Source of the DNA: Sandaracinaceae bacterium
GTDB lineage: Bacteria; Myxococcota_A; Polyangia; Polyangiales; Sandaracinaceae
Direction of reading: 5' to 3'
DNA length: 64,000 nucleotides
Assembly: GCA_020633195.1 (NCBI GenBank)
Contig: JACKEC010000020.1
Coordinates: 62,001-126,000 of the forward strand
This document shows, in pieces, positions 56,507 to 64,000 of this stretch (positions within the stretch are counted from its first letter, which is position 1; each line of letters opens with the position of its first letter). The translations under genes were made by a program, and so were the position numbers. The notes under the pieces are model-generated. The model did not search any database. It saw only the letters and a list, made by a program, of their open reading frames with translations, and had not been told where the DNA came from.

Positions 56507-57793
56507 TCAGGGCGACGCCCACACGTGGCCGGCGACGCCCTCGGAGCGGTAGCCGGCCGCGACGGCGGAGTCGCGCTCGGCGGCGCTGATCGTGAAGAGG
56601 TGGTCGTTGCCGCGCACGAGGCGATAGAGCGGCGTGGAGCCGCAGGTCGCGCTCGGGGAGAGGTAGCCCATCGTCCCCTCGAGGACGGCGCCCGACGAGC
56701 CCTCGCAGGTGGAGCTCGTCGTGTAGAAGTGGAAGCCGCTCGAGAGGACGCAGCGGTAGAACGGGACCAGGCCCCCCGTCGCGCTGCGGTAGAGGTGGTA
56801 GTAGTCGAAGAACTCGACCGCGAAGCCGCAGCAGGCGACCTCGGAGCGGCTGGTCGACATGAAGTGCTCGCCGTCGCTCGACCGGTAGCTGCGGTGCACC
56901 GGGAGGCGGCATCCGCCAGCGACGTCATCGCAAGTCGAGTTGCAGTCGTCGTCGACCAGGTTGCAGGTCTCGGTGACCGCCGGCGGCGCGGTGCAGCCGC
57001 CGAACGCGCCCGTCCGGCAGGTCTCGACGCCCGCGCCGCACGCGGTCGAGCAAGGCCGCGTCATCCCGTCGACGGTGCCGTCGCAGTCGTCGTCGACGCC
57101 GTTGCAGGTCTCGGTGGTCGGCGCTCGGGCGGTGCAGCCACCGAACACGCCGCGGCTGCACGTCTCGGTACCGGAGCCGCACGCCGTCGAGCACCCGCGC
57201 GTGAGGAGCTCGTCGGTCATCCCGTCGCAGTCGTCGTCGACGTCGTTGCAGGTCTCGTCGGTCGGCGTCGTCGCGGTGCAGCCACCGAACGCGCCGCCGG
57301 TGCACGCCTCGGTGCCCGCGCCGCACATCGTCGAGCACGCGCGCGGGGCGACGCCGTCGTCGGGGGTCCCGTCGCAGTCCTGGTCGACGCCGTCGCAGAC
57401 CTCCGTCGCGCCCGGGTGGATCGACGGGTCGCCCTCGTAGCAGTCGTCGGGGAGCGCGCTCCCGTCGCCGTCGAGGTCCTCGCCCTCGGGCAGGCACAGC
57501 CGGCGCTGGCAGATCTGCCCGGTCGGGCACGAGCCGTCACCGCCGCACGGCGGGTACGGCGCGCAGAGGCCGTCGACGCATCGCTCGAGCGGGGCGCAGC
57601 CCTCCGTGCACGAGCGCGGCGGCCCCGCGTCGCCCGGCCCCGCGTCGGCCGCGCCGCCCGCGTCTCGATCGACGGAGCCCGCGTCCATGACGAGCGTGCC
57701 CGCGTCGGTCGCGCCGCCGTCGCCCTCGCGCGGCGTCACCACGTTGTTCGCGCACCCGCACAGCAACAGCGCCGCGAGCCCGAGGCGCTTCAT
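56507..57793 (-). CDS. Lipoprotein with MopE-type metal-binding repeats and a DUF5648-like C-terminal domain
   Basis: A 428-residue surface lipoprotein. Signal MKRLGLAALLLCGC (lipobox LCGC), DAG-rich linker, then about four MopE-like modules with ETCNDVDDDCDG, ETCNGVDDDCDG, EVCDGVDQDCDG and CNLVDDDCN that bind Ca or Cu in myxobacterial surface proteins. The C-terminal domain has HFMSTSRSEV, FHFYTTSSTCEG and HLFTISAAERDSA, the three HFYT-type repeats of DUF5648. The start overlaps the stop of the DUF2330 gene by 4 nt (ATGA), so the two are coupled. Confidence 0.85.
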   Translation of the reverse strand: MKRLGLAALLLCGCANNVVTPREGDGGATDAGTLVMDAGSVDRDAGGAADAGPGDAGPPRSCTEGCAPLERCVDGLCAPYPPCGGDGSCPTGQICQRRLCLPEGEDLDGDGSALPDDCYEGDPSIHPGATEVCDGVDQDCDGTPDDGVAPRACSTMCGAGTEACTGGAFGGCTATTPTDETCNDVDDDCDGMTDELLTRGCSTACGSGTETCSRGVFGGCTARAPTTETCNGVDDDCDGTVDGMTRPCSTACGAGVETCRTGAFGGCTAPPAVTETCNLVDDDCNSTCDDVAGGCRLPVHRSYRSSDGEHFMSTSRSEVACCGFAVEFFDYYHLYRSATGGLVPFYRCVLSSGFHFYTTSSTCEGSSGAVLEGTMGYLSPSATCGSTPLYRLVRGNDHLFTISAAERDSAVAAGYRSEGVAGHVWASP

Positions 57794-59448
57794 CGCGCGC
57801 GGCTCCGCACGATCGCGAGCGCGGCGAGCGCGAGCAGCCAGGGCGCGCCGGGGGCCGCGGGGACGGCGCGGCAGGCGCAGCCGCCGCCGCCCGGCGCGAA
57901 CGGGCCGCCGCGGGCGGGGAGCGGGTCGGGCGAGGTCGCGCCGGGCGTGCCCGCGTCGAACGGCGGCGGCGGTGGAGGCGGCGGCGGCGGCGGCACGACG
58001 ACGGTGTCGTCGGGCATCACGCAGCGGGTGATCCGCTCGCCCATCGTGCCGCGCAGGCCGACCGCGACGGCGCCTTCGTCGCAGTCGCAGGTCGGCGTCA
58101 TGTTCACCGGGACGCACCGGCCGAGGCCGCAGTCGTAGACCGAGCACGGGTCGCCGAGGGGCTCGGAGCCGGGGCCGTTGGTGTCCCCGGGGCCGATCAC
58201 CGACGCCCTCGGGTCGACGCACACGACGCTCATCTGACCGAGCGCGTCGAACGACGCGCGCGCCACCGTCCCCTCCGCGCAGTCGCACGCGGCGAGCTGG
58301 TACGGGAACCCGTCGGCGGTCACGACGGCGCAAGCCCCGTTGCCACAGAGCGCGAAGTCGCAGGGCCCGAGTCCCTCGCCCGCGCACATGTCGCGGCCGT
58401 CGACGAAGCGGGCCAGGTACACCTCGCGCGCGATGTCGGGGCCCGGGTGCGGCGCGAAGAGCGGGTCCACCGTCATCTCGTCGGCCGAGAGCCGCGCGTA
58501 CATCCGCGTCATGTACGGGTGCTCGGTGAGCAGCGCGTCGAGCTCGCGCCGCGCGCGCTCCTGCTCGGGGGTGGTCGGCGTGACCCGCCTCAGCACCTCG
58601 AGCAGCGGCGCGGTCGGGCCGGCGAGCTCGGTGACGAACGCCCGTCCGTCGAGCGCGTCGGCGTCGCGCGCGACCCGCGCGAGGTAGTCGGTCTCGGCCG
58701 GCCACGCGTGAGACGCGAAGCGCAGCGTGGCCCCGTCGATCTCGAGCTCGGACCAGTTCCCGGGGCCGTAGCGCCGGTCGGCGAACACGAACACGAGGAT
58801 GCCCATGTCCGGCTCGGCCGCGATCGCGGTGAGCCGGATCGGGATGGACGGCGTGCGACCCGGCATCCGGATCCGGAAGGGCTCGATGTCCTCGATCCCG
58901 CGGTCCGCGACGAGGCGCAGCGCGAGCAGCTTCATGCCCTCGGACACGTAGGCGTCGATGTACGGGAGCATCGCGTCGGTCACCCGGAAGTGGTGGTCAC
59001 GGAGCCACGTGATCAGCTCGCCGGCGTCGGCGCCCTCGATGACCGCGACCTCGTACGGCCCGACCACGTCGGTGAGGTGCACCGTCACGCCGGGCGTGTC
59101 GGCGTCCGAGCCGCCGCCGTTGAGGAGCACCCCGCCGCACTCGAAGTCGTCGGGGCGCACGAACACCGGCGCCGTGTTCGCGTCGAGCTGCGTCAGCGCG
59201 AGGGGCGAGAAGGTGCCCAGGTCCGAGGTCTCCGGGACGAAGCCGATCGGGAGGACCCACGCGAACTCCGACGCCTCTCCGCGGTAGGAGATCTGGACGA
59301 CCATGTCCGTGTGGTCGTCGCCGACCGCGAAGAGGATCCGCTCGGCTTGCTGGTCGACGGGCTGCTGACCGCAGAAGAAGCCACCGCACGCGAGCGCGGG
59401 GGCGGGCGCCGCGAGGAGCAGCGCGAGGACGAGCGACGACGAACGCAT
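57790..59448 (-). CDS. DUF2330 surface protein with MYXO-CTERM-like tail
   Basis: A 552-residue secreted protein. Signal peptide MRSSSLVLALLLAAPAPALA, then CGGFFCGQQPVDQQAERILF, the DUF2330 opening. The domain runs to about residue 340 (LPIGFVPETSDLGTFSP, GRTPSIPIRLTAIAAEPDMG, VYLARFVDGRD). A Cys-rich region follows with EGF-like turns (CDCAEG, CDCDEGA). After a Pro run the end reads GGGCACRAVPAAPG and ALAALAIVRSRAR, a MYXO-CTERM-like Cys, TM and Arg cluster. The latter sorts proteins to the surface in myxobacteria. DUF2330 function is unknown. It is coupled to the MopE-type gene downstream. Confidence 0.88.
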   Translation of the reverse strand: MRSSSLVLALLLAAPAPALACGGFFCGQQPVDQQAERILFAVGDDHTDMVVQISYRGEASEFAWVLPIGFVPETSDLGTFSPLALTQLDANTAPVFVRPDDFECGGVLLNGGGSDADTPGVTVHLTDVVGPYEVAVIEGADAGELITWLRDHHFRVTDAMLPYIDAYVSEGMKLLALRLVADRGIEDIEPFRIRMPGRTPSIPIRLTAIAAEPDMGILVFVFADRRYGPGNWSELEIDGATLRFASHAWPAETDYLARVARDADALDGRAFVTELAGPTAPLLEVLRRVTPTTPEQERARRELDALLTEHPYMTRMYARLSADEMTVDPLFAPHPGPDIAREVYLARFVDGRDMCAGEGLGPCDFALCGNGACAVVTADGFPYQLAACDCAEGTVARASFDALGQMSVVCVDPRASVIGPGDTNGPGSEPLGDPCSVYDCGLGRCVPVNMTPTCDCDEGAVAVGLRGTMGERITRCVMPDDTVVVPPPPPPPPPPPFDAGTPGATSPDPLPARGGPFAPGGGGCACRAVPAAPGAPWLLALAALAIVRSRAR

Positions 59449-59522
59449 GAGCGCAGGGTACGTCGGGCCGGGCCCGTGATCATCGGGCGCCTCCCCTACG
59501 AACGGGTATCCTCGGCGACGGG

Positions 59523-60656
59523 ATGGGGGGTCGAGCTCGGATCACGCGAGGGTGGGCCGCGGGGCTGCTCGCGCTCTGGTTGGCGATGGTCCTCGTCCCC
59601 GCCCTCGGGGCGGCGCAGACGACGGGGGGGAGCTTCGGCGGCGGGGACTTCGGGACGAGCCCCTCGTCGACCTCGTCGGGCTCCTCGAGCTCGAGCCCCT
59701 CCTCGTCGTCGAGCAGCTCGTCGTCGGACGACGACGACGGGGGCGGCGAGGCGATCGGCCTCGCGCTCTACCTGTCCATCCTGCTCGTGATCGACGAGCC
59801 GCTGATGGGCGTGCCGATCTTGCTCGGGACGCTGCTTCTCGGGGGCGCCTGGCTGGTGACCGAGGCGCGGGAGAAGGGGCTCGTCGGCGGCCTCCTGTTC
59901 GCGTGGCTGCTGGGCGTGAGCCTCGCGCGGACCCACCCGTGGGTCGGGTGGGTCCTGGCGTCGATCGCGTACGCCGCGGTCGGTGCGCTGGGCTTCTTCA
60001 TCGCGCGGGAGAAGCTGCGCCGCCGCCCCTTCAAGCGAGCCCGGGTCAAGCACGAGGGGGCGTACCTGCGCGACGTGAGCGTGCTGAGCATCGGGCTCGA
60101 CCCGAGCGCCCGCGAGCTCGTCGATCGGCGGCTCGCCGAGATCGAGTCCCACCGAGGGTCGGTCGAGGAGCGGCTGCGTAGGACCGCGTCGCTGCTCCGG
60201 TCGGTCCGGATGGCGTGGCTCTACGGCGCGGCCTCGAACTTCCCGATGGAGAGCCCGGCGGCCGCGGACGCGAGGCGCGATCGAGAGATCGAGCACGCGC
60301 GGGCGTTCGCGGCGAGGGCCGTGCCGTCGGGCGAGCCGCACGCCTGGGTGATCACGCTCGTGGTCACCTCGAAGGCCGAGCTGCCCGAGATCGCGAACGC
60401 CGATCACGCCGGGCACATGGACGACGCGCTCGAGGTCCTCGAGGGCTACGAGCTCCTCGGCGAGCGCCGCTACTCGCTGATCGTCGCGCCCCGTCACGGG
60501 AGCATGAGCGAGGAGACCCTGAAGACCCTCTACCCCGAGCTCGCCACGTTCGAGGCGGGCTCGATGCAGGACCGCACGTTCTGCGGCGCGTGCGGCAAGC
60601 CCTACGCGTTGGCCCTCGAGCGCTGCACGCACTGCGGCGCCAGCCCTCGAGCCTGA
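59523..60656 (+). CDS. DUF1517-like membrane protein with C-terminal zinc ribbon
   Basis: A 377-residue protein. Signal-like N-terminus (AAGLLALWLAMVLVPALG) followed by GGSFGGGDFGTSP, a long Ser/Asp stretch and then membrane segments near residues 80-160 (LALYLSILLVIDEPLMGVPI, LLFAWLLGVSLAR, WVLASIAYAAVGALGFFI). The cytoplasmic part is helical (VDRRLAEIESHRGSVEERLR, SVRMAWLYGAASNFPME) with the DUF1517 pattern AWVITLVVTSKAELPEI. The last 25 residues form a Cys4 ribbon (CGACGKPYALALERCTHCG). DUF1517 is found in photosynthetic and other bacteria; role unknown. It diverges from the DUF2330 gene. Confidence 0.75.
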   Translation: MGGRARITRGWAAGLLALWLAMVLVPALGAAQTTGGSFGGGDFGTSPSSTSSGSSSSSPSSSSSSSSSDDDDGGGEAIGLALYLSILLVIDEPLMGVPILLGTLLLGGAWLVTEAREKGLVGGLLFAWLLGVSLARTHPWVGWVLASIAYAAVGALGFFIAREKLRRRPFKRARVKHEGAYLRDVSVLSIGLDPSARELVDRRLAEIESHRGSVEERLRRTASLLRSVRMAWLYGAASNFPMESPAAADARRDREIEHARAFAARAVPSGEPHAWVITLVVTSKAELPEIANADHAGHMDDALEVLEGYELLGERRYSLIVAPRHGSMSEETLKTLYPELATFEAGSMQDRTFCGACGKPYALALERCTHCGASPRA

Positions 60657-60677
60657 GTGCTCTCGCGCTCGTTCCTC

Positions 60678-62489
60678 TCAGCGCGCCACGCGCGCGAGGC
60701 CGCCGCGGGTCGCCACCCAGACGCCGCTCGCGTCGGCGAGCACGTCGGTCACGTCGTCGCTCGGGAGCCCGTCCGCGGTCGTGAGGTGCTGCCACGCGCC
60801 GGGGCGGCCCACCACGAGCCCGCGCTCGAGCGTGCCGATCCACACGTCGTCGCCGATCCGGCGGATCGCGTGCGGGTTGACCCAACCGCTCGGCAGGCCG
60901 CCCGGGCCCTCGGCGACGGTCGTGAAGCGCGCGCCGTCGCCGATCGCGAGGCCGCCGTGGTACGTGCCGGCCATCACGCCGCGACCCCAGGGCACCACCG
61001 CCGTGACCCAGTCGACGGGGAGGTCGCCGCTCGACACGGTGTGACGCGTGAAGCGGTCCGTCCGCGGGTCGAGCTCGTAGAGCCCGTGGAGCCCGCCGAC
61101 CCACACGCGGCCCTCCGCGTCGGTGGTGACCGCGTGCAGCTGCGCGACGGGGAAGGTCGCGTCCCCCGTCCAGCAGCGCCAGCGATCGGACTGGTAGCGA
61201 CAGACCTCGCGGCCGGTGGTGACCCAGACCGCGCCGTGGCGATCCACGTCGAGCGACGTGGTGTGGATCCAGCTCGGGCCGGACGGATCCTCGACGCGCG
61301 AGAACACGCGGCCGTCGTGCCACCAGAGGCCCCGGTCGGTCGCGATCCAGAGGCGCTGCGAGGCGCCGCGGCCGCTCACCGCGAGGTCGTTGATGCGCCG
61401 ATCGAGCGACCAGCGCTCGGTCGCCACGGGGACGAGCTCGCCGCGGTGCATCCGCGCGAGGCCGTGCCCGAAGGTGCCGACCCACAGGGTGCCGAACGCG
61501 TTGGCGAGCGCGGTGACGTCGCCGGTGCTGAGCCCGCCCTCGACGATCGGGGTGGCCCGCGACTCGCTCGCGCGGGCGAGGCCCTGCTCGTGAGCGACGA
61601 GCACGCCCGCGCCGTCGGCGACGAGCGCGTGCACGGGGCCCGTGCCGGTCACCGCGTGGACGCGGCCGCCCCGGGTCGAGGCGCGGTAGAGCCCGCGCCC
61701 GTAGGTGCCGAGCCAGAGCGTGTCGTCGACCACGACCGCCGCGCGCAGGTCGCGAACGGGCAGCCGTCGCGCCGAGGCGGTCCACGCGTGCCCGCGCTCC
61801 ACGCCGGCCGGCCCCACGACGCTCAGCCCCGCGATCGAGGTCACGAGCACGCGGTCTCCCGCGGGCGCGAGGCGCCACAGGTAGTGGCTCGCGAGCCCGT
61901 CGCCCTGCCGGATCCGCGAGCGCACGCGGCCGTCCTCGCCGACCCGCAAGATCCCCACGCCCTGCGTCGCGACCCAGAGCTCTCCGTCGTGCACCAGCAG
62001 GTCGGTGAGGCGCACGTACGCGTGCGCGGCGCCCAGGGAGACCGGCTCGAGGTGACCGTCGCGGAGCCGGTGCAGCCCCCCGCCGTAGCTCGCGAGCCAG
62101 ATCGCGTCGCCGAAGCGCGCCACCCGGCGGACCCGCCGGACGTCGTGCGTCTCCGTGACGTGCAAGCCGTCTTCACCGACGGTCGCGCGGGCGGTGCCCT
62201 CGACGGCGCCGATCCAGAGCTCGCCGTCGACGACGCTGACCGACCGGAGCCGCGCGCCGGGGAGCCCGTCGGTCGGGCCGTAGCGGCGCTCGACGCGGCC
62301 GTCCTTCAGGACGAGGAGGCCGCCCTCGGTCGCGACGTACACCCTGTCCCCGATCCGCGCGGCGTCGCGAGCGTCGGCGGTCGCGGTGATGACGCGTTCG
62401 ACGGTGGGCCGGCGCAGCGCGGGCTGCGCGAGCGCCGGCGCCGCGACGAGCGACGCGGCGACGACCGCGGCGACGACGACGACCCTCAC
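60678..62489 (-). CDS. Secreted two-component-regulator-type beta-propeller
   Basis: A 603-residue protein with a signal peptide (VVVVAAVVAASLVAAPALAQ). The mature part consists almost wholly of Reg_prop-like repeats, each with GxLWVGTxxGGLxR character: RIGDRVYVATEGGLLVLKDG, VVDGELWIGAVEGTARATVG, DDTLWLGTYGRGLYRA, GTLWVGTFGHGLARM, RLWIATDRGLWWHDG, VWVGGLHGLYEL and VWIGTLERGLVVGR. About 12-14 blades suggest two propellers. No kinase or HTH follows, unlike hybrid sensors. The GTG start overlaps the stop of the VWA gene (GTGA), so they are coupled and may form a surface complex. Confidence 0.82.
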   Translation of the reverse strand: MRVVVVAAVVAASLVAAPALAQPALRRPTVERVITATADARDAARIGDRVYVATEGGLLVLKDGRVERRYGPTDGLPGARLRSVSVVDGELWIGAVEGTARATVGEDGLHVTETHDVRRVRRVARFGDAIWLASYGGGLHRLRDGHLEPVSLGAAHAYVRLTDLLVHDGELWVATQGVGILRVGEDGRVRSRIRQGDGLASHYLWRLAPAGDRVLVTSIAGLSVVGPAGVERGHAWTASARRLPVRDLRAAVVVDDTLWLGTYGRGLYRASTRGGRVHAVTGTGPVHALVADGAGVLVAHEQGLARASESRATPIVEGGLSTGDVTALANAFGTLWVGTFGHGLARMHRGELVPVATERWSLDRRINDLAVSGRGASQRLWIATDRGLWWHDGRVFSRVEDPSGPSWIHTTSLDVDRHGAVWVTTGREVCRYQSDRWRCWTGDATFPVAQLHAVTTDAEGRVWVGGLHGLYELDPRTDRFTRHTVSSGDLPVDWVTAVVPWGRGVMAGTYHGGLAIGDGARFTTVAEGPGGLPSGWVNPHAIRRIGDDVWIGTLERGLVVGRPGAWQHLTTADGLPSDDVTDVLADASGVWVATRGGLARVAR

Positions 62490-64000
62490 CGCTGCACCTG
62501 CACCACGAGCGCCTGGTGGGTGATGTTCGCGGCGATGTCGACCACGACCACGTCGAGCTCGAGCCGGCCCGTGGCGTCCTCGGGCACGGTCCAGGTCGCT
62601 CGCCACGCGCCGGGCCCGGCGGGCTCGAAGAGGATGACGTCCCCGCTCGGCGTCCGGGCCTCCACGCGCCGCGCGTCGCTGAGGAGGAGCGCCCGCTCGT
62701 TGCTGAGCTCGCCGAGGGTGCGGCCCACCTGCGCGAGGTCGGCGGCGGTGATGACCTGCTCCGCGGTCAGGACGATCTCGGCGCCGGGCACCACGTCGCC
62801 CTCGACCTCGAGGTGCACCGACGCGGCGGTCGCGTCGACCGTGTACCAGAGGCGCAGGTGCTCGAGCTGCCCGTCGGCGTGGGTCACGAGCACCTCGATC
62901 GGGTAGGTCCCCTCCTCGGCGTCGCGCGGGATCAGGAAGCGCGCGGTCCACTGCGACAGCTCGCTCTCCCACGCCGCGCTCACGCTCTCGCCGAACGGCA
63001 GCAGGATGGTCACGTCGCGCGCGTCGGCCGGCGCGGGGATGCGGATCTCCGGGTCCCCCGGCAGCGCGCGCGCGGGGCTCACGGTGGCGCGCGCCTCGGG
63101 CTCGGCCTCCCCTTCGGACTCCGGCTCGATGCGCTGCTCGACCGCCACGAACGAGGTCCACTGCGTCACGAGGTGATGCGCGAGCCCGATCTGGCGGACC
63201 TCGTCGATCAGCGCCTCGTCGTCGCGCAGGAAGAGGCGGTTCATGCGCTCGTGCACCGCCGCGCGGGCCCAGAGGGTGCCCTGCGACGCGTGCGGCCCCT
63301 CGGGGGTGGGCGCGGTCGGCAGCGACACGTCGATCGCGCGCTCGTAGCGGCGCCCGCCCACCGAGCCGCGCACCCGCACCGTCGTGGCGCCGCCGTCGGC
63401 GAAGCGCCCGTAGACGACGAGCGGGCGATCCGCGAACAAGTCCGGGACTCGCCTCGGGTAGACCTCGCTGACCTCGAGCCCGCCCCAGTCGATGCGAACG
63501 TCGGTGAACACCGGGCGGTCGATATAGGAGGCAAAGGTCGCTGCGGCCTCGGTCGGCTCGTCGGAGAGCGCCGTCACGATCGCGCGCCCGCGCCCGATCT
63601 CGGCCGCGCGCTCGACGAGGAAGTGGTTCACCGCCGAGCCCACGCCGAGCGCGTAGAGCCGGTGGCTGCCGAGGTGCGTCGCGATCGAGCGGAGCACCGC
63701 GGCCTCGTTGCCGATGTATCCGTCGGTCACGAGCACCACGATCCCGAGGCGGCCGTCCTCGGTCGGCGTCGCGAGGGCGCGCTCGATCGCGGGCACCATC
63801 TCGGTCGCGCCGACCGCGCGCAGCTCCTCGAGGAACGCGCCGGCGCGCTCGACCGACGACGCGTCCCGCGCCACCGGCGCGGGGCTCAGGGCGCGGACCT
63901 GGTCGGCGAAGCCGATCACGTTGAAGCGATCGGTGTCGCGCAGGCCCTCGATGACCGAGCGGATCGAGGCGCGCGCGTGCTCGAGCGGGCGGCCGTGCAT
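62486..64000 (-). CDS. VIT/VWA-domain protein, C-terminal part, truncated by the window
   Basis: At least 504 residues, open to the right edge, so the start is missing. The first visible residues, MHGRPLEHAR, are the end of the MIDAS DxSGSM motif of a von Willebrand A domain, which continues to about residue 160 with RFNVIGFADQVRAL, GGATEMVPAIERAL-type (GATEMVPAIERAL) and VVLVTDGYIGNE. The next part, to about 280, includes VVYGRFADGGATTVRVRG and AVHERMNRLFLRDDEALIDE, as in inter-alpha-trypsin-inhibitor-like VIT-VWA surface proteins. The remainder is beta-rich and Ig-like. The stop overlaps the propeller gene start. Confidence 0.88.
   Translation of the reverse strand: MHGRPLEHARASIRSVIEGLRDTDRFNVIGFADQVRALSPAPVARDASSVERAGAFLEELRAVGATEMVPAIERALATPTEDGRLGIVVLVTDGYIGNEAAVLRSIATHLGSHRLYALGVGSAVNHFLVERAAEIGRGRAIVTALSDEPTEAAATFASYIDRPVFTDVRIDWGGLEVSEVYPRRVPDLFADRPLVVYGRFADGGATTVRVRGSVGGRRYERAIDVSLPTAPTPEGPHASQGTLWARAAVHERMNRLFLRDDEALIDEVRQIGLAHHLVTQWTSFVAVEQRIEPESEGEAEPEARATVSPARALPGDPEIRIPAPADARDVTILLPFGESVSAAWESELSQWTARFLIPRDAEEGTYPIEVLVTHADGQLEHLRLWYTVDATAASVHLEVEGDVVPGAEIVLTAEQVITAADLAQVGRTLGELSNERALLLSDARRVEARTPSGDVILFEPAGPGAWRATWTVPEDATGRLELDVVVVDIAANITHQALVVQVQR

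Overview
The window reads as a piece of the chromosome of a high-GC, predatory-type delta-proteobacterium, most likely a myxobacterium of the Polyangiales/Sandaracinaceae kind. The reasons are very high GC and strong third-position GC bias, a DUF2330 protein with a MYXO-CTERM-like tail, MopE-type metal-binding repeats (CNGVDDDCDG), many lipoproteins rich in TDAG and DAG repeats, two eukaryote-like Ser/Thr kinases, a STAND regulator, an orphan VgrG/Rhs cluster and a sterol-pathway gene. This is inferred from gene content and was not checked by search. No rRNA, tRNA or CRISPR was seen. Genes are tightly packed: the longest gaps without a confident gene are two 219-nt convergent gaps, each filled by the same repeat, and about 0.2 kb beside nadR, also filled by repeats.

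Layout. 1-5.4 kb: end of a phospholipase D-like protein, NhaA, a saccharopine-dehydrogenase-like reductase, a Cys-rich lipoprotein with a suspected AUC start, a cycloeucalenol cycloisomerase homologue (sterol cyclopropane opening) and an aldolase-fold protein lacking the catalytic Lys and Glu. 5.5-14 kb: a large kinase-ATPase signalling protein, a TerB-like protein, a cold-shock/SUKH-like protein, a wax ester/acylglycerol synthase and secreted proteins. 14.3-19.4 kb: a DUF3105 lipoprotein with start codons overlapping those of an ATP-grasp enzyme, then the most interesting cluster: a radical SAM/SPASM enzyme followed by two paralogous zinc-ribbon lipoproteins, each ending in three PxYG repeats, with a divergent P-loop ATPase. 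19.4-22.4 kb: two divergent lipoproteins, one of which is a glucan-water-dikinase-like enzyme with an export signal.

22.5-34.2 kb: a compact type VI secretion effector island on the minus strand, in the order VgrG, PAAR-like, DUF2169 adaptor, DUF2169-Rhs fusion, DUF6484 OB-fold protein, RCC1-like lipoprotein, with couplings of 3-16 nt or overlaps. Parts have lower GC than the surroundings. A PEGA-domain remnant and two tandem copies of a 98-bp repeat lie upstream. 34.4-48 kb: NadR-like protein, an SDR-aminotransferase fusion, small membrane proteins, a serpin lipoprotein, aldehyde dehydrogenase, DUF6855, a second kinase, an ABHD18-like hydrolase, a tetraheme cytochrome and a Bpt/Ate-type aminoacyl-tRNA-protein transferase. 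48-64 kb: STAND regulator, TerB-like protein, GntR regulator, a two-gene GMC oxidoreductase operon, lipoproteins, a HELVH metallopeptidase-like protein, the DUF2330/MopE pair, a DUF1517 membrane protein, and a VWA plus beta-propeller pair running off the right edge.

Three families of structured repeats stand out: a 217-bp element that exactly fills two convergent gaps, a 98-bp triple-hairpin element that starts at stop codons, and long GGGGACG-type palindromes.
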